From: CAINVV01 sp031432175
GTDB lineage: Bacteria; Bacteroidota; Bacteroidia; Bacteroidales; Prolixibacteraceae
NCBI GenBank assembly: GCA_964358545.1
Contig: CAYHQN010000008.1
Span: 1-64,000 of the forward strand
Length of the DNA stretch: 64,000 nucleotides
Direction of reading: 5' to 3'
Part shown: piece after piece, positions 14,993 through 24,196 of the stretch
How the letters are laid out: each line of letters opens with the position of its first letter
Position numbering within the stretch: position 1 is the stretch's first letter
The notes under the pieces: model-generated
What the model saw: only the letters and a program-made list of their open reading frames with translations
Database searches by the model: none
Told to the model about the DNA's origin: nothing
Program-made: the position numbers and the translations under genes

Positions 14993-17623
14993 CTATTGGC
15001 TGTTAGCTATTAGCTCTTTCGCTTTCGCAAGAACGTCGGAAATTCCCTTGGGATTCTTTCCTCCGGCGCTGGCATAGAACGGTTGACCGCCGCCGCCGCC
15101 ATCGACCAGTTTGGCAAGTTCTCGAACGATGTTTCCGGCGTGCAATCCCTTCTCTTTGACCAGATTGTCAGCGATCATCACATGAATGGAAGCCTTCCCG
15201 TCGATCTCTGCAGCAAATACAAGGAAGAGGTTCTCCACTTCACCCTTTAGCTGGAAAGCGAGATCCTTGATAATTCCTGCGTCATCCAGAGGCAGGTTAC
15301 TTGCCAGGAAGTTGATCCCATTGATGTTGGTGATTTGTTTGAGCAGCTCTTTTTTCAGACCGGAAGCAGCCTCTTTTTTGAAGGCTTCGACCTGACCATT
15401 CAACAAACTTACCTTTTGAAGGAGTTGTTCGACAGCTACTTTCACATCCGAAGGATTGTTCAGCAACATCGTTAATTCTTTGGCCATCTTCATCTTGCCG
15501 CGCAGGAAATCTTCAGCCTTTGCCCCTGTGATGGCCTCAATACGCCTGACTCCGGCAGAGATGGATCCTTCGGAGACTATAACAAATTGGCCAATTTCGC
15601 CGGTGGCCCCGACGTGGATACCACCACAAAGTTCGATCGAATCACCGAATTTGATGACCCGAACCTTATCGCCATATTTCTCGCCAAAGAGTGCAATGGC
15701 GCCCAGCTTTTCAGCCTCCGCCATCGGCATTTCACGGCGCTCGTCCTTAGCGGCGTTCAGACGAATTAATTCGTTGACTCTTCTCTCTATTTTCTCAAGC
15801 TCCTCTTCCGAAACTTTCTGGAAGTGGGAAAAGTCAAAACGCAATGAATCAGGATTTACCAAAGAACCCTTCTGTTCGATGTGGGTTCCCAGAATTTCCC
15901 TTAAGGCATGATCGAGCAGGTGTGTGGCAGTATGGTTTCCTGCTGTTGACCGCTGATTGGAACTGTTTACATAACCGGTAAATATTGCGGATGGATCTGA
16001 TGGAAGCGCTTTAGCCAAATGAACGGTCAGTCCATTCTCCTTGATGGTATCGAAAATCTCAATTTTTGAACCTTCGGCTTCGATGCTACCAGTGTCTCCT
16101 ACCTGGCCCCCCGACTCGGCATAGAAAGGGGTCGCATCAAAAACCAGCTGAAAGTACTCACCCTTTTTATCTTTGACTTTCCGGTAACGGCAAATCCGCA
16201 TTTCTGCCTGGGTAGCGTCATAACCAACAAATTGGCTTTCAATCAAAGGACGGATTCCGATCCAGTCGCCGGTTTCCAGTTGGGTGGCATTCCGGGAACG
16301 GTTTTTCTGCTCTTCCATGGCCTTTTCAAACTCATCACGGTTGACCGTGAAAGACTCCTCCCTCAGGATTAGTTCAGTAAGATCAAGCGGAAATCCGTAT
16401 GTATCATACAATTCAAAAGCAACGTTGCCGCTGATTTCGGTTTGGTCCTTCTTTCTGGCTGCCTCCATGATATTTTCCAGCATCCTGATACCCGTCTCCA
16501 GGGTACGGAGGAAGGAGTCTTCCTCTTCGCGGATCACCTTGGTGACAAAATCCTGCTGTTTGTTCAATTCGGGGAAAGCTGTTCCCATCTGCTCCGCCAA
16601 TACCTTGATCAGCTGATGCATGAATGGTTTTCTGAAACCCAGGAAAGTATAGCCGTAACGTACCGCCCTGCGCAAAATCCGGCGGATCACATAGCCGGCT
16701 TTGTTGTTGGAAGGCAACTGTCCGTCGGTGATGGCGAAAGCGATGGCACGCAAATGGTCGGCAATGACACGCATGGCGATGTCGCACTTTTCATTTTCGC
16801 CGTATTTTTTTCCGGCCAGGTATCCGATCTCAGTGATCACCGGCTGAAATACATCGGTATCGTAGTTGGATTGTTTCTGCTGAAGCACCATGCAAAGACG
16901 TTCAAATCCCATTCCTGTGTCGACATGCCTGGCAGGAAGCTCCTCCAACTGGCCGTTGGCTTTGCGGTTAAACTGGATAAAAACCAGGTTCCAGATTTCG
17001 ATGACCTGCGGATGACTTTGGTTGACCATTTCCCTACCGGGGATTTTTGCGCGCTCATCATCGTCGCGAATATCCACATGGATCTCGGAACAGGGACCGC
17101 ATGGACCGCTGTCGCCCATCTCCCAGAAATTGTCCTTCTTGTTCCCAAACAAAATCTGATCATCGGGAAGATACTTTCTCCATAAGGAAAGCGCCTCCGA
17201 ATCGACCGGAACTCCATCCTTTGCATCACCCTCAAAAACAGTCGCATAGAGACGATCGACAGGGATATTGAAACGGCCCACCAACAGTTCCCATGCCCAG
17301 TCGATGGCTTCTTTTTTGAAATAATCGCCAAACGACCAATTGCCCAGCATTTCGAACATAGTGTGGTGATAGGTGTCGTGGCCGACCTCCTCCAGATCGT
17401 TGTGCTTTCCGGATACGCGGAGACACTTTTGGGTATCGGCAATCCTCGGACTCTTCACCGGAGCATTTCCCAGAAAAATATCCTTGAACTGGTTCATCCC
17501 CGCGTTGGTAAACATCAGGGTTGGATCATTCTTAACCACCATTGGTGCGGAAGGAACAATCTGGTGCTTTTTGGAGGCAAAAAAGTCAAAAAAGGCTTCG
17601 CGTATCTGTTTTGAATCCATCAT
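14993..17623 (-). CDS. alaS: Alanyl-tRNA synthetase
   Basis: An 876-residue enzyme that charges tRNA-Ala in the cytoplasm. It has all four parts. The class II catalytic domain runs from the N-terminus (VPSAPMVVKNDPTLMFTNAG, then WSFGDYFKKEA). The tRNA-recognition helical domain follows. The editing domain contains HTATHLLDHAL and CGGIHVGATGEIG, which supply the zinc ligands. The C-Ala/DHHA1 domain ends in GGGGGQPFYASAGGKNP. The last four residues and the stop (AAC AGC CAA TAG) lie in a short tandem repeat of AGCTAATAGC type that continues past the gene. Confidence 0.97.
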   Translation of the reverse strand: MMDSKQIREAFFDFFASKKHQIVPSAPMVVKNDPTLMFTNAGMNQFKDIFLGNAPVKSPRIADTQKCLRVSGKHNDLEEVGHDTYHHTMFEMLGNWSFGDYFKKEAIDWAWELLVGRFNIPVDRLYATVFEGDAKDGVPVDSEALSLWRKYLPDDQILFGNKKDNFWEMGDSGPCGPCSEIHVDIRDDDERAKIPGREMVNQSHPQVIEIWNLVFIQFNRKANGQLEELPARHVDTGMGFERLCMVLQQKQSNYDTDVFQPVITEIGYLAGKKYGENEKCDIAMRVIADHLRAIAFAITDGQLPSNNKAGYVIRRILRRAVRYGYTFLGFRKPFMHQLIKVLAEQMGTAFPELNKQQDFVTKVIREEEDSFLRTLETGIRMLENIMEAARKKDQTEISGNVAFELYDTYGFPLDLTELILREESFTVNRDEFEKAMEEQKNRSRNATQLETGDWIGIRPLIESQFVGYDATQAEMRICRYRKVKDKKGEYFQLVFDATPFYAESGGQVGDTGSIEAEGSKIEIFDTIKENGLTVHLAKALPSDPSAIFTGYVNSSNQRSTAGNHTATHLLDHALREILGTHIEQKGSLVNPDSLRFDFSHFQKVSEEELEKIERRVNELIRLNAAKDERREMPMAEAEKLGAIALFGEKYGDKVRVIKFGDSIELCGGIHVGATGEIGQFVIVSEGSISAGVRRIEAITGAKAEDFLRGKMKMAKELTMLLNNPSDVKVAVEQLLQKVSLLNGQVEAFKKEAASGLKKELLKQITNINGINFLASNLPLDDAGIIKDLAFQLKGEVENLFLVFAAEIDGKASIHVMIADNLVKEKGLHAGNIVRELAKLVDGGGGGQPFYASAGGKNPKGISDVLAKAKELIANSQ

Positions 17624-17736
17624 CGTGTAATGTTAAAAAGCTTTAAATGGCATTCTACGGTCGTTCAAATATCCGTGAATGCCTATAAATAAACTAATTT
17701 TGCCCGTTCAAGGAACCGTAGAAGGGGTCAAAATCG

Positions 17737-17766
17737 TTGCAAAATTAGATTATTTCATTAATTTTG
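17737..17766 (+). promoter_or_regulatory. Promoter of the M23 peptidase operon
   Basis: TTG (17737-17739), a 19-base spacer and TAATTTTG (17759-17766) match the Bacteroidota promoter form exactly. It lies 31 bases before the ATG at 17798. Confidence 0.72.
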
Positions 17767-17797
17767 GCCTACCTCTGTTCAAAATAAATCATTTGGA

Positions 17798-18763
17798 ATG
17801 GGCATTAACTACAGATTTAATCCTGATACTTTAAGTTTTGACAGGATCGAACGAAATGTTCGTACACTGATCAAAAAGGTTCTTGGTTATCTGTCGACCG
17901 GGATTGTATCGGGCATAATCTTCTTTTTCATTTTCCTGCAATTTTTTGAGACACCTGTTACAAAGAAGTTAAAGAGGGAAAACGAACAGTTGTTGTCTCA
18001 ATACAACCTGATGAACAAGGATATTGAGAAGATCAGCAAAGCATTGGAAGATATTCAGATGCGGGATGACAATATTTACCGTGTAATTTTCGAAGCAAAT
18101 CCGATTCCGTCGTCAGTCAGGATGGCCGGTTTCGGAGGGGCCAACCGTTACACCAAACTGGAGAGCATGGACAATTCGGAGTTGATTATCTCGGTAGCAA
18201 AAAGACTGGATATCCTCTCCAAACAGGTATATGTTCAGTCGAAGTCGTACGATGATGTGGTCAGAATGGCGCTGGGCAAAGAGAAGATGCTGGCCAGTAT
18301 CCCTTCCATCATGCCCGTTTCCAATAGGAACCTCAAACGGACAGCCTCGGGCTGGGGTATGCGCATGCATCCGATCTACCGCATTCCGCGTTTTCACTAC
18401 GGAATGGATTTTACTGCCCCTACCGGGACTGATATTTTTGCTACCGGAAATGGAATCGTGAAAGAGGTTGGCAGGAATGCCGGATATGGCAACATCGTTT
18501 TGATCGACCATGGCTACGGCTATGAAACCATGTACGGACACATGTCACGAACCAACGTTAAAGTAGGTCAATCTGTCCACAGGGGTGATGTGATAGGTTT
18601 TGTTGGCAGTTCTGGTGCCTCCACCGCCCCTCACCTTCATTATGAGGTGATGAAAAACGGACAGAAGGTCAATCCGCAGAACTACTACTTCCAGGATCTT
18701 AATCCGCTGGAATACGAGAAGATGATCACCATCTCATCAAATACTGGTCAAAGTTTCGATTAA
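17798..18763 (+). CDS. M23 family peptidoglycan metallopeptidase, membrane-anchored
   Basis: A 321-residue protein with a single N-terminal membrane helix (residues about 31-52, IVSGIIFFFIFLQFF), a coiled-coil segment (55-95) and a LytM/M23 domain at 185-300. Zinc and catalytic motifs are complete: HYGMDF supplies the H-x3-D pair and PHLHYEV the HxH. The periplasmic domain should cleave peptidoglycan cross-links or act in cell-shape control, as for related Csd/NlpD-like proteins. It is the first gene of a rightward set leading to the MerR-type regulator 17 bases after its stop. Confidence 0.94.
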   Translation: MGINYRFNPDTLSFDRIERNVRTLIKKVLGYLSTGIVSGIIFFFIFLQFFETPVTKKLKRENEQLLSQYNLMNKDIEKISKALEDIQMRDDNIYRVIFEANPIPSSVRMAGFGGANRYTKLESMDNSELIISVAKRLDILSKQVYVQSKSYDDVVRMALGKEKMLASIPSIMPVSNRNLKRTASGWGMRMHPIYRIPRFHYGMDFTAPTGTDIFATGNGIVKEVGRNAGYGNIVLIDHGYGYETMYGHMSRTNVKVGQSVHRGDVIGFVGSSGASTAPHLHYEVMKNGQKVNPQNYYFQDLNPLEYEKMITISSNTGQSFD

Positions 18764-18780
18764 CCTAATAATTTAAAACC

Positions 18781-19116
18781 GTGGGATTCAAAGCACCTAA
18801 ATCAGAAAAGCTCTATTTCTCGATCAGCGAAGTGGCCGGGAAGTTCAATCTTGCCCCTTCGGCGCTCCGTTTCTGGGAAAAGGAGTTTGATACGATCAAG
18901 CCATTTAAAAATAAAAAAGGCAATCGTTTTTATACCCAGGAAGATATCGACCATCTTGCCATCATCCATCATTTGGTTAAAGAGCGCGGCCTTACATTGA
19001 AAGGTGCAAAAGCCAAGATCAAGGAGAACAAGGATGAGGTAGATCACAACTTCGAAATTGTGCAGAAGCTTCAGGAGATCAAAAAATATTTGATTGAGAT
19101 CAAGGAGACGCTGTAA
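18781..19116 (+). CDS. MerR family transcriptional regulator
   Basis: A 111-residue DNA-binding protein. The winged-helix start LYFSISEVAGKFNLAPSALR, then FWEKEFDTIKPFKNKKGNRF, is a MerR N-terminal domain. A helix near the end (VQKLQEIKKYLIEIKETL) would form the dimer coiled coil. There is no effector domain or metal-binding cysteines, so it is a minimal form common in Bacteroidota. The start is GTG at 18781, the only codon that keeps the full domain. It follows the M23 gene by 17 bases and is probably co-transcribed. Confidence 0.9.
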   Translation: MGFKAPKSEKLYFSISEVAGKFNLAPSALRFWEKEFDTIKPFKNKKGNRFYTQEDIDHLAIIHHLVKERGLTLKGAKAKIKENKDEVDHNFEIVQKLQEIKKYLIEIKETL

Positions 19117-19121
19117 AAGAA

Positions 19122-19149
19122 TTAAAAATTAAAAATTAAAAATTGACAA
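19122..19149. repeat. ATTAAAA heptamer tract
   Basis: Three to four tandem units of ATTAAAA follow the MerR gene stop by a few bases. The tract resembles the short-period tracts found next to other stop codons in this window, but here it is simple and AT-rich. Confidence 0.5.
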
Positions 19150-19203
19150 TTATCAAAAATATTGTCAATGAGCCGTTTGGCTAAATAATTGAAAGAGAGA
19201 CCT

Positions 19204-20298
19204 ATGCTCCTCCGAAATATTGTTCAACATCTTGAGACCATTGCCCCGATTTCTTACCAGGAGCCGTATGATAATTCTGGTCTGATCACCGGGGACAAAA
19301 ACCGCGTAATCGGCTCTGCGCTCATCACGCTAGATGTTACGGAAGAGGTAGTTGATGAAGCAATATCATTGGGATGCGAACTGATCATCAGTCATCATCC
19401 CCTTATCTTCAAAGGGATCAAGCGGATCACGGGCAGCAATGAAGTTGAGAGATGTCTGATCAAAGCCATCAAAAATGATTTGGCCATTTATGCTGCCCAT
19501 ACCAATCTGGATAGCATCACCGGAGGGGTAAATTCCAAGATATGCGATAAAATCGGATTGGTGAAATGTCGCATTCTCGCTCCTGCTAAAAATCAGCTAA
19601 TCAAATTAGTAACCTATGTTCCTGAAGATCATCTTGAGACAGTAAGATCGGCACTCTTTTCTGCCGGAGCAGGAGTCATCGGCAATTACGACCAATGCAG
19701 TTACAGCGCTCCCGGATCCGGAACTTTCAGGGGAAATGAAGGAAGTAATCCTTTCGCAGGAATTGCAGGGACTTTGCATAGTGAACCAGAAATCCGGCTC
19801 GAGACGATCCTGCCACGTCACCTGGTTTCAAAAGTTGTAGCAGCCCTCATGGCATCACATCCGTACGAAGAGGTAGCCTATGATCTGATTCCGCTTGAAA
19901 ACGATTTTCCGGGTGTTGGAATGGGCATGATCGGAGAGCTGGCGATACCATCCGACGAGATCAGTTTCCTTCAACGAATCAAAGAGGTTTTTGGCTGTCA
20001 GATGATCAAACATACCGCATTGCTTGGGCAAAAAATCAGTACGATCGCGGTCTGCGGTGGTTCTGGTAGTTTTCTGGTTTCCAAAGCTATCGCGGAAGGC
20101 GCCGGCCTCTTTATCTCAGCTGATTTTAAGTACCACGACTTTTTTGAAGCCGATAAAAAAATCGTTCTGGCCGACATTGGCCACTACGAAAGCGAACAAT
20201 TTACGAAAGAGGTTTTAAAAGAGATAGTTTTAAAAAAATTCCCTACATTTGCACTCCGTTTATCGAATGTAAAAACCAACCCGGTTTCTTACCTTTAG
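19204..20298 (+). CDS. Nif3-like dinuclear metal-centre protein (GTP cyclohydrolase I type 2 homolog family)
   Basis: A 364-residue Nif3/YqfO protein. Metal ligands are visible in ISHHPLIF (two His), AAHTNLDS (His, Asp) and the C-terminal ADIGHYESE (His, Glu). The length exceeds the 250-residue core because of the central PII-like insert seen in the longer bacterial forms. The biochemical role of the family remains uncertain. The ATG at 19204 follows an AAAGAGAG stretch and gives the family-typical start MLLRNIVQHLE; a TTG at 19189 would add five residues. The zinc-ribbon gene follows after 29 bases, a pairing seen in many bacteria. Confidence 0.92.
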   Translation: MLLRNIVQHLETIAPISYQEPYDNSGLITGDKNRVIGSALITLDVTEEVVDEAISLGCELIISHHPLIFKGIKRITGSNEVERCLIKAIKNDLAIYAAHTNLDSITGGVNSKICDKIGLVKCRILAPAKNQLIKLVTYVPEDHLETVRSALFSAGAGVIGNYDQCSYSAPGSGTFRGNEGSNPFAGIAGTLHSEPEIRLETILPRHLVSKVVAALMASHPYEEVAYDLIPLENDFPGVGMGMIGELAIPSDEISFLQRIKEVFGCQMIKHTALLGQKISTIAVCGGSGSFLVSKAIAEGAGLFISADFKYHDFFEADKKIVLADIGHYESEQFTKEVLKEIVLKKFPTFALRLSNVKTNPVSYL

Positions 20299-20327
20299 AA
20301 AGCTAAGTATAATATAATATTCTGGAT

Positions 20328-21107
20328 ATGTCGTTAGAAATAAACAAAACAACCGAAGGCAAAGAGGTTTCAGTTCAGGACAAATTGAAAATGCTCTATG
20401 AACTGCAAACTGTTGTTTCAGAAATCGATAAAATCAACACGCTGCGCGGCGAGTTACCACTGGAGGTCCAGGACCTGGAAGATGAGATCGTGGGATTGAA
20501 AACCAGACTTTCGAACCTGCAGGACGAGATCAAGAACCTCAACACGGCTGTAACCAACAAAAAAACGGAGATCAAAGATTCCAAAGCCAAGATCGACCAT
20601 TACAAAGAGCAGCAGGAGAACGTTCGAAACAACCGCGAATTTGATTCTATTTCCAAAGAGATGGAGTTCCAGAACCTCGAGATTGAGTTGGCTGAAAAAA
20701 GGATCAAAGAGTATTCAATAGATGTTAAAAGTAAGGGCGAATTACTCGATGCCTCCAATTTGTTGCTGAAAGAGCGCGAAGAGGACCTTGTCCGCAAGAA
20801 AAAAGAGCTGGAAGAGATCACCGCTGAAACGGCTGTTGAAGAGGAATTGCTCAAAGCCAAAACAGCCAAGATTGCTACCATGATTGAAGAACGGTTGCTG
20901 ACAGCTTTCAACAAGATCCGCAAAAATGCGCGCAACGGTTTGTCTGTTGTAACTGTTCAGCGCGATGCATGCGGTGGTTGCTTTAACAAGATCCCGCCAC
21001 AACGCCAATTGGATATCGCTTCCCGCAAGAAGATCATCGTTTGCGAGTATTGCGGAAGAATTTTGGTAGATAAAGATATTGCAACGCCACAGGTGGAAGA
21101 GAATTAA
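20328..21107 (+). CDS. Coiled-coil C4 zinc-ribbon protein (CT398/zf-RING_7 type)
   Basis: A 259-residue protein made of a long antiparallel coiled coil (about residues 25-195, rich in Glu, Lys and Leu) followed by a zinc ribbon with two CxxC pairs: CGGC near 218 and CEYC near 242. Members of this family are thought to work in nucleic-acid or flagellar/secretion contexts, but no function is fixed. The C-terminal IPPQRQLDIASRKKII block between the cysteine pairs is highly typical. It is encoded with Nif3 and ends at a terminator. Confidence 0.92.
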   Translation: MSLEINKTTEGKEVSVQDKLKMLYELQTVVSEIDKINTLRGELPLEVQDLEDEIVGLKTRLSNLQDEIKNLNTAVTNKKTEIKDSKAKIDHYKEQQENVRNNREFDSISKEMEFQNLEIELAEKRIKEYSIDVKSKGELLDASNLLLKEREEDLVRKKKELEEITAETAVEEELLKAKTAKIATMIEERLLTAFNKIRKNARNGLSVVTVQRDACGGCFNKIPPQRQLDIASRKKIIVCEYCGRILVDKDIATPQVEEN

Positions 21108-21130
21108 ATAGCTGATCTTAAGATAAAAAC

Positions 21131-21154
21131 GAGCCTCATATTGGGGCTTTTTTT
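21131..21154 (+). terminator. Terminator after the zinc-ribbon gene
   Basis: AGCC and GGCT (with a possible G-T pair) form a short stem followed by seven T. It also stands just past the convergent ORF6N gene stop. Confidence 0.55.
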
Positions 21155-21662
21155 ATGGGGTATATCCAATTCTTTTTCGCTGTTGTTGATCGACTTTTTG
21201 TTTGTCCCTTTGCAGGAGGAAGTTGATGGCATCATACACATCCTCGAATTGCTGGTTGTATTTGGTTTCAAGTTCCTTAAGATGGTCGGAAATCTTCTTG
21301 TAAGTTAGCGCAAATTGTTTTAGGGCAATAAAGGCTCTTACAATCGAAATGCTAGTTTGCCTTGCCTTTTTACTTCTCAAAACGTTGGCAAGCATAGTAA
21401 CTCCATGCTCAGTAAAAGCAAATGGTAAGGCCACTTTTGGCCGTTTTGAAGAATATGTCATCACATTTTGTGATGAGATAGTTTCCCATTCAGTTAATGA
21501 TAATCTGAACATAAAGTCCTCAGGAAAGATATCTGAATTTCTTCTTACTGCCTGATTCAAAACACGAGTCTCAACTTCATAAAGTTCAGCCAGATCGTAA
21601 TCCAACATCACCTTTTGTCCTCTTACCTCATGGATTTTATTTTGAATATTCTGCAGTTGCAT
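21153..21662 (-). CDS. ORF6N domain protein
   Basis: A 169-residue protein. The N-terminal ORF6N domain reads IHEVRGQKVMLDYDLAELYE, then VETRVLNQAVRRN and FPEDFMFRLSLTEW, and FAFTEHGVTMLANVL completes the KilA-N/Bro-N-like core. The C-terminal half is helical and ends in a Gln/Lys-rich stretch. Such proteins come from phages and mobile DNA and may bind DNA. A second, 5'-truncated copy lies just upstream (21684-22100) with a nearly identical C-terminal block (DVYDAINFLLQRDKQKVDQQ). Confidence 0.92.
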   Translation of the reverse strand: MQLQNIQNKIHEVRGQKVMLDYDLAELYEVETRVLNQAVRRNSDIFPEDFMFRLSLTEWETISSQNVMTYSSKRPKVALPFAFTEHGVTMLANVLRSKKARQTSISIVRAFIALKQFALTYKKISDHLKELETKYNQQFEDVYDAINFLLQRDKQKVDQQQRKRIGYTP

Positions 21663-21683
21663 TTTGCTTTTTTCAGAATTGTT

Positions 21684-22100
21684 TTAAATATCAACATTAG
21701 TCCTAACCGATTTGAATCCAATTCTTTGTCGCTGTTGTTGATCAACTTTCTGTTTATCCCTTTGCAGGAGAAAGTTAATAGCATCATAAACGTCCTTAAA
21801 TTGCTTGTTGTATTTGGTTTCGAGCTCATTCATTCTGACCATTAACTCTTTATCTGTCAAAGCATATTGCCGGACCAACACGAAGGCCCTCATGATGGCG
21901 ATATTCACATCAATAGCCTTTTCTGAGTTGAGGATACCGCTGAGCATTGCCACACCCTGTTCTGTAAAAGCGAAAGGAGAATATCGGGTTCCTCCTCTGA
22001 CGTTTGAGGTGCAATTTTTGCACCTCAAAGATTCCCACTCTTCCTTTGAAAGCTCAAACATAAAATCGGCAGGAAATCTTTTGATGTTAGCTCTGACAGC
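21684..22100 (-). pseudogene. Second ORF6N gene, N-terminus missing
   Basis: The reading frame continues leftward directly after the TAG stop of the TPM gene. Its first codons give AVRANIKRFPADFMFELS, the middle of an ORF6N domain. The preceding segment (the ligand-like MLDxDLAELY part) is absent. An ATG at 22059-22061 could start a 125-residue product that lacks half of the domain. The arrangement indicates a deletion that fused the TPM gene end to the interior of this gene. It is a tandem paralog of the intact gene at 21153-21662. Confidence 0.75.
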
Positions 22101-22928
22101 CTACCACTCACCTCCGGCGCCGCCGCCGCCGAAGCTGCCGCCGCCAAATCCGCCGAAGCCTCCGGAATCGCCGCCACCACCACCTGAAAAATCGTTCCAG
22201 GAACCGCCTCCGCCCCTGCCTCCAAGCATGCTCAGGAGCCAGAGAGAACCGAGCAGGCTTCCGCCACTTCCATCGGCACCAACGCTGCGATATCGGTTTC
22301 GGTTAAAGAGCATGAAAACTACAAAGATAACCAGCAAAAGCGCGAAGCCGGGAAATGCCGAGTGTTTGGACACTTTTTCGTCGTATTGACCGGCAGTAAA
22401 CTCTCCGGCTGTCAACGACATAAGGACCGATGTGGCACGATCGAGTCCGGTATAATAATCATTTGTCTTGAAGCTTGGCATCATTTCGGCAGCAATGATG
22501 GTTTTGCGGGCCGTAATGTCCGGTACTGCCCCCTCCAGACCATATCCAACCGCGATAAAGACCTTTCCGGTCTCTCCGTTGTCTGATTTGGGCTTAACCA
22601 TGATGAGAATACCATTGTTTTTGCCTTTTTGACCGATACCCCATTTCTCTGCAAGTTTGAAGGTATAGTCTCCCTTGTCGTACCCGAAAATATCTTTCAC
22701 AAGGACGATGGCTATTTGTGTTGATGTGCGCCGGTTGAAAGCATCCAACTTATTTTCCAGACTGGCTGCCTGAGCTCCGGAGAGTATTCCTGCAAAGTCA
22801 TTGACCAGGCGAGGTGGTTCCGGACGTGCCGGAAATTCATCGGCAGCATAGGCTCCCCCAAAAACAAAAAACAGCAACACAATCAGTATAAACTGAGGGG
22901 TGATAAGCCTGTGAATAATATTTCTCAT
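22101..22928 (-). CDS. TPM domain protein with Gly-rich tail (YgcG family)
   Basis: A 275-residue exported membrane protein. A signal peptide (residues 1-28, ending GGAYAADEFPARPEPPRLVN) is followed by a TPM domain (about 38-165, with NNGILIMVKPK and FIAVGYGLEGAVPD), one membrane helix (GFALLLVIFVVFMLF), and a tail of GGGFGG-type repeats ending GAGGEW. TPM domains are found in photosystem II repair phosphatases and in bacterial membrane proteins of unclear role. It is encoded with a second TPM protein (3-base gap) and LemA, a conserved association. The gene stop directly abuts a truncated ORF6N gene. Confidence 0.9.
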   Translation of the reverse strand: MRNIIHRLITPQFILIVLLFFVFGGAYAADEFPARPEPPRLVNDFAGILSGAQAASLENKLDAFNRRTSTQIAIVLVKDIFGYDKGDYTFKLAEKWGIGQKGKNNGILIMVKPKSDNGETGKVFIAVGYGLEGAVPDITARKTIIAAEMMPSFKTNDYYTGLDRATSVLMSLTAGEFTAGQYDEKVSKHSAFPGFALLLVIFVVFMLFNRNRYRSVGADGSGGSLLGSLWLLSMLGGRGGGGSWNDFSGGGGGDSGGFGGFGGGSFGGGGAGGEW

Positions 22929-22931
22929 TGT

Positions 22932-23369
22932 CTATTTACCGTATAATATTTCGTCAGGAAGTTCATTGACATCCTCCTTTTGGAATGGGAAAAACTCTTT
23001 CAGTTTCTCTCCCACTTTTCCAATCCCTAATACAAATCCTTCAGTCAGATTTCCTTTGGAAAAATTACTGATCATCAAGCCTTTTACATCGTCCCAGAAA
23101 CCTGCAGGTACAACGGCGTTGATGCCTGCATCCCCAATAATGGCAAATTTTCGGTCGCTGGTCGAGAGATAGATCAGCACTCCATTCCTTTGCGCCGTTT
23201 CGTGCATTTTCAATGATTTGAAGAGCCAGGCGGCCCTGTCAAGTACGTTGCCCTTGCAGACAGATTCGATATGAACACGAATCTCCCCGCTGGTTTGGTG
23301 CTCGGCTGATTGGATAGACTGAACTACCTGTTGCTCCTCCTCTTTGGAAAGAAATTTATTGGTACTCAT
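22932..23369 (-). CDS. Small TPM domain protein
   Basis: A 145-residue protein consisting only of a TPM domain: EEQQVVQSIQSAEHQTSGEI, then RNGVLIYLSTSDRKFAIIGD and AGINAVVPAGFWDD. There is no signal peptide or membrane helix, so it is probably cytoplasmic or peripheral. Stand-alone TPM proteins of this size are commonly encoded between lemA and the longer YgcG-type protein, exactly as here. A 9-base tandem repeat tract lies just upstream of the start. Confidence 0.88.
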   Translation of the reverse strand: MSTNKFLSKEEEQQVVQSIQSAEHQTSGEIRVHIESVCKGNVLDRAAWLFKSLKMHETAQRNGVLIYLSTSDRKFAIIGDAGINAVVPAGFWDDVKGLMISNFSKGNLTEGFVLGIGKVGEKLKEFFPFQKEDVNELPDEILYGK

Positions 23370-23382
23370 CCGGGATTTGGAT

Positions 23383-23424
23383 TAATTGGAATAATTGGAT
23401 TAATTGGATTAAAATTTAAAATTA
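23383..23424. repeat. GGATTAATT 9-base tandem tract
   Basis: Units GGATTAATT, GGAATAATT, GGATTAATT and GGATTAAAA follow one another in the lemA-TPM gap. It has the same period as the AGTGCCTAA tracts elsewhere, but no inverted partner arm is evident. Confidence 0.6.
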
Positions 23425-23490
23425 CGGATTACAAATGATTGCCGCATTTAATCATTGCGGTTTTAATCTGACTAATCATCCCAGTGGCAA

Positions 23491-24084
23491 TTAGAATTGA
23501 ACCTTTGGAGTTGTTGCTGCTCCCTTTTCTGCTTCGAAGTAGGCCTTTTTCTCGAAATTGCGCATCGATGCGATAATGTTCTGCGGGAACAACCGGATAT
23601 AGGTGTTAAAAGCCTGCGCCGATTGATTGAATTTCTGACGTTCAACGGTTATCCTGTTTTCAGTCCCTTCGAGTTGTGCCTGCAGGTTCAGGAAATTCTC
23701 GTTGGCCTTCAGATTGGGATATTTCTCTACAACAACCATCAGTCTTGACAAAGCTGAGGATAAACCTCCCTGTGCTTGTTGAAATTGCTGTATTGATGCT
23801 GCATTTAATTTCGTTGGATCCACGGTAACGGAAGTAGCTTTGGCCCTTGCTTCGACCACAGCAGTCAATGTCTCACTTTCGTGGGCAGCATAACCTTTCA
23901 CTGTACTGACCAGATTAGGGATCAGATCTGCGCGGCGCTGATAAACATTTTCTACCTGTGACCACGATGAGGAGACGCCCTCTTCCATGGATACCATGTT
24001 GTTGCCCGTTTTTACGCCCCAACTAATTCCGAAAAACAGAGCCAATACTATGACTCCAATTACAATCCATGCTGTTTTGCCCAT
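23491..24084 (-). CDS. LemA family protein
   Basis: A 197-residue protein with an N-terminal membrane helix (WIVIGVIVLALFFGISWG) and a long helical domain. Conserved blocks YQRRADLIPNLVSTVKGYA, ENRITVERQKFNQSAQAFN and FPQNIIA are those of LemA. The family is anchored in the inner membrane facing outward and has no settled role, though it often stands with TPM proteins as here. It is the first gene of the lemA-TPM-TPM operon. Confidence 0.95.
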   Translation of the reverse strand: MGKTAWIVIGVIVLALFFGISWGVKTGNNMVSMEEGVSSSWSQVENVYQRRADLIPNLVSTVKGYAAHESETLTAVVEARAKATSVTVDPTKLNAASIQQFQQAQGGLSSALSRLMVVVEKYPNLKANENFLNLQAQLEGTENRITVERQKFNQSAQAFNTYIRLFPQNIIASMRNFEKKAYFEAEKGAATTPKVQF

Positions 24085-24196
24085 AACTATTGTTTTTTTT
24101 TTGATTAGTCTATTTAATCCATGTGAAATTACACACTAAATTCCGGATTCATATGGTATTTGGATTATACGGAATTGTTTAACCTATTGTTAACAA

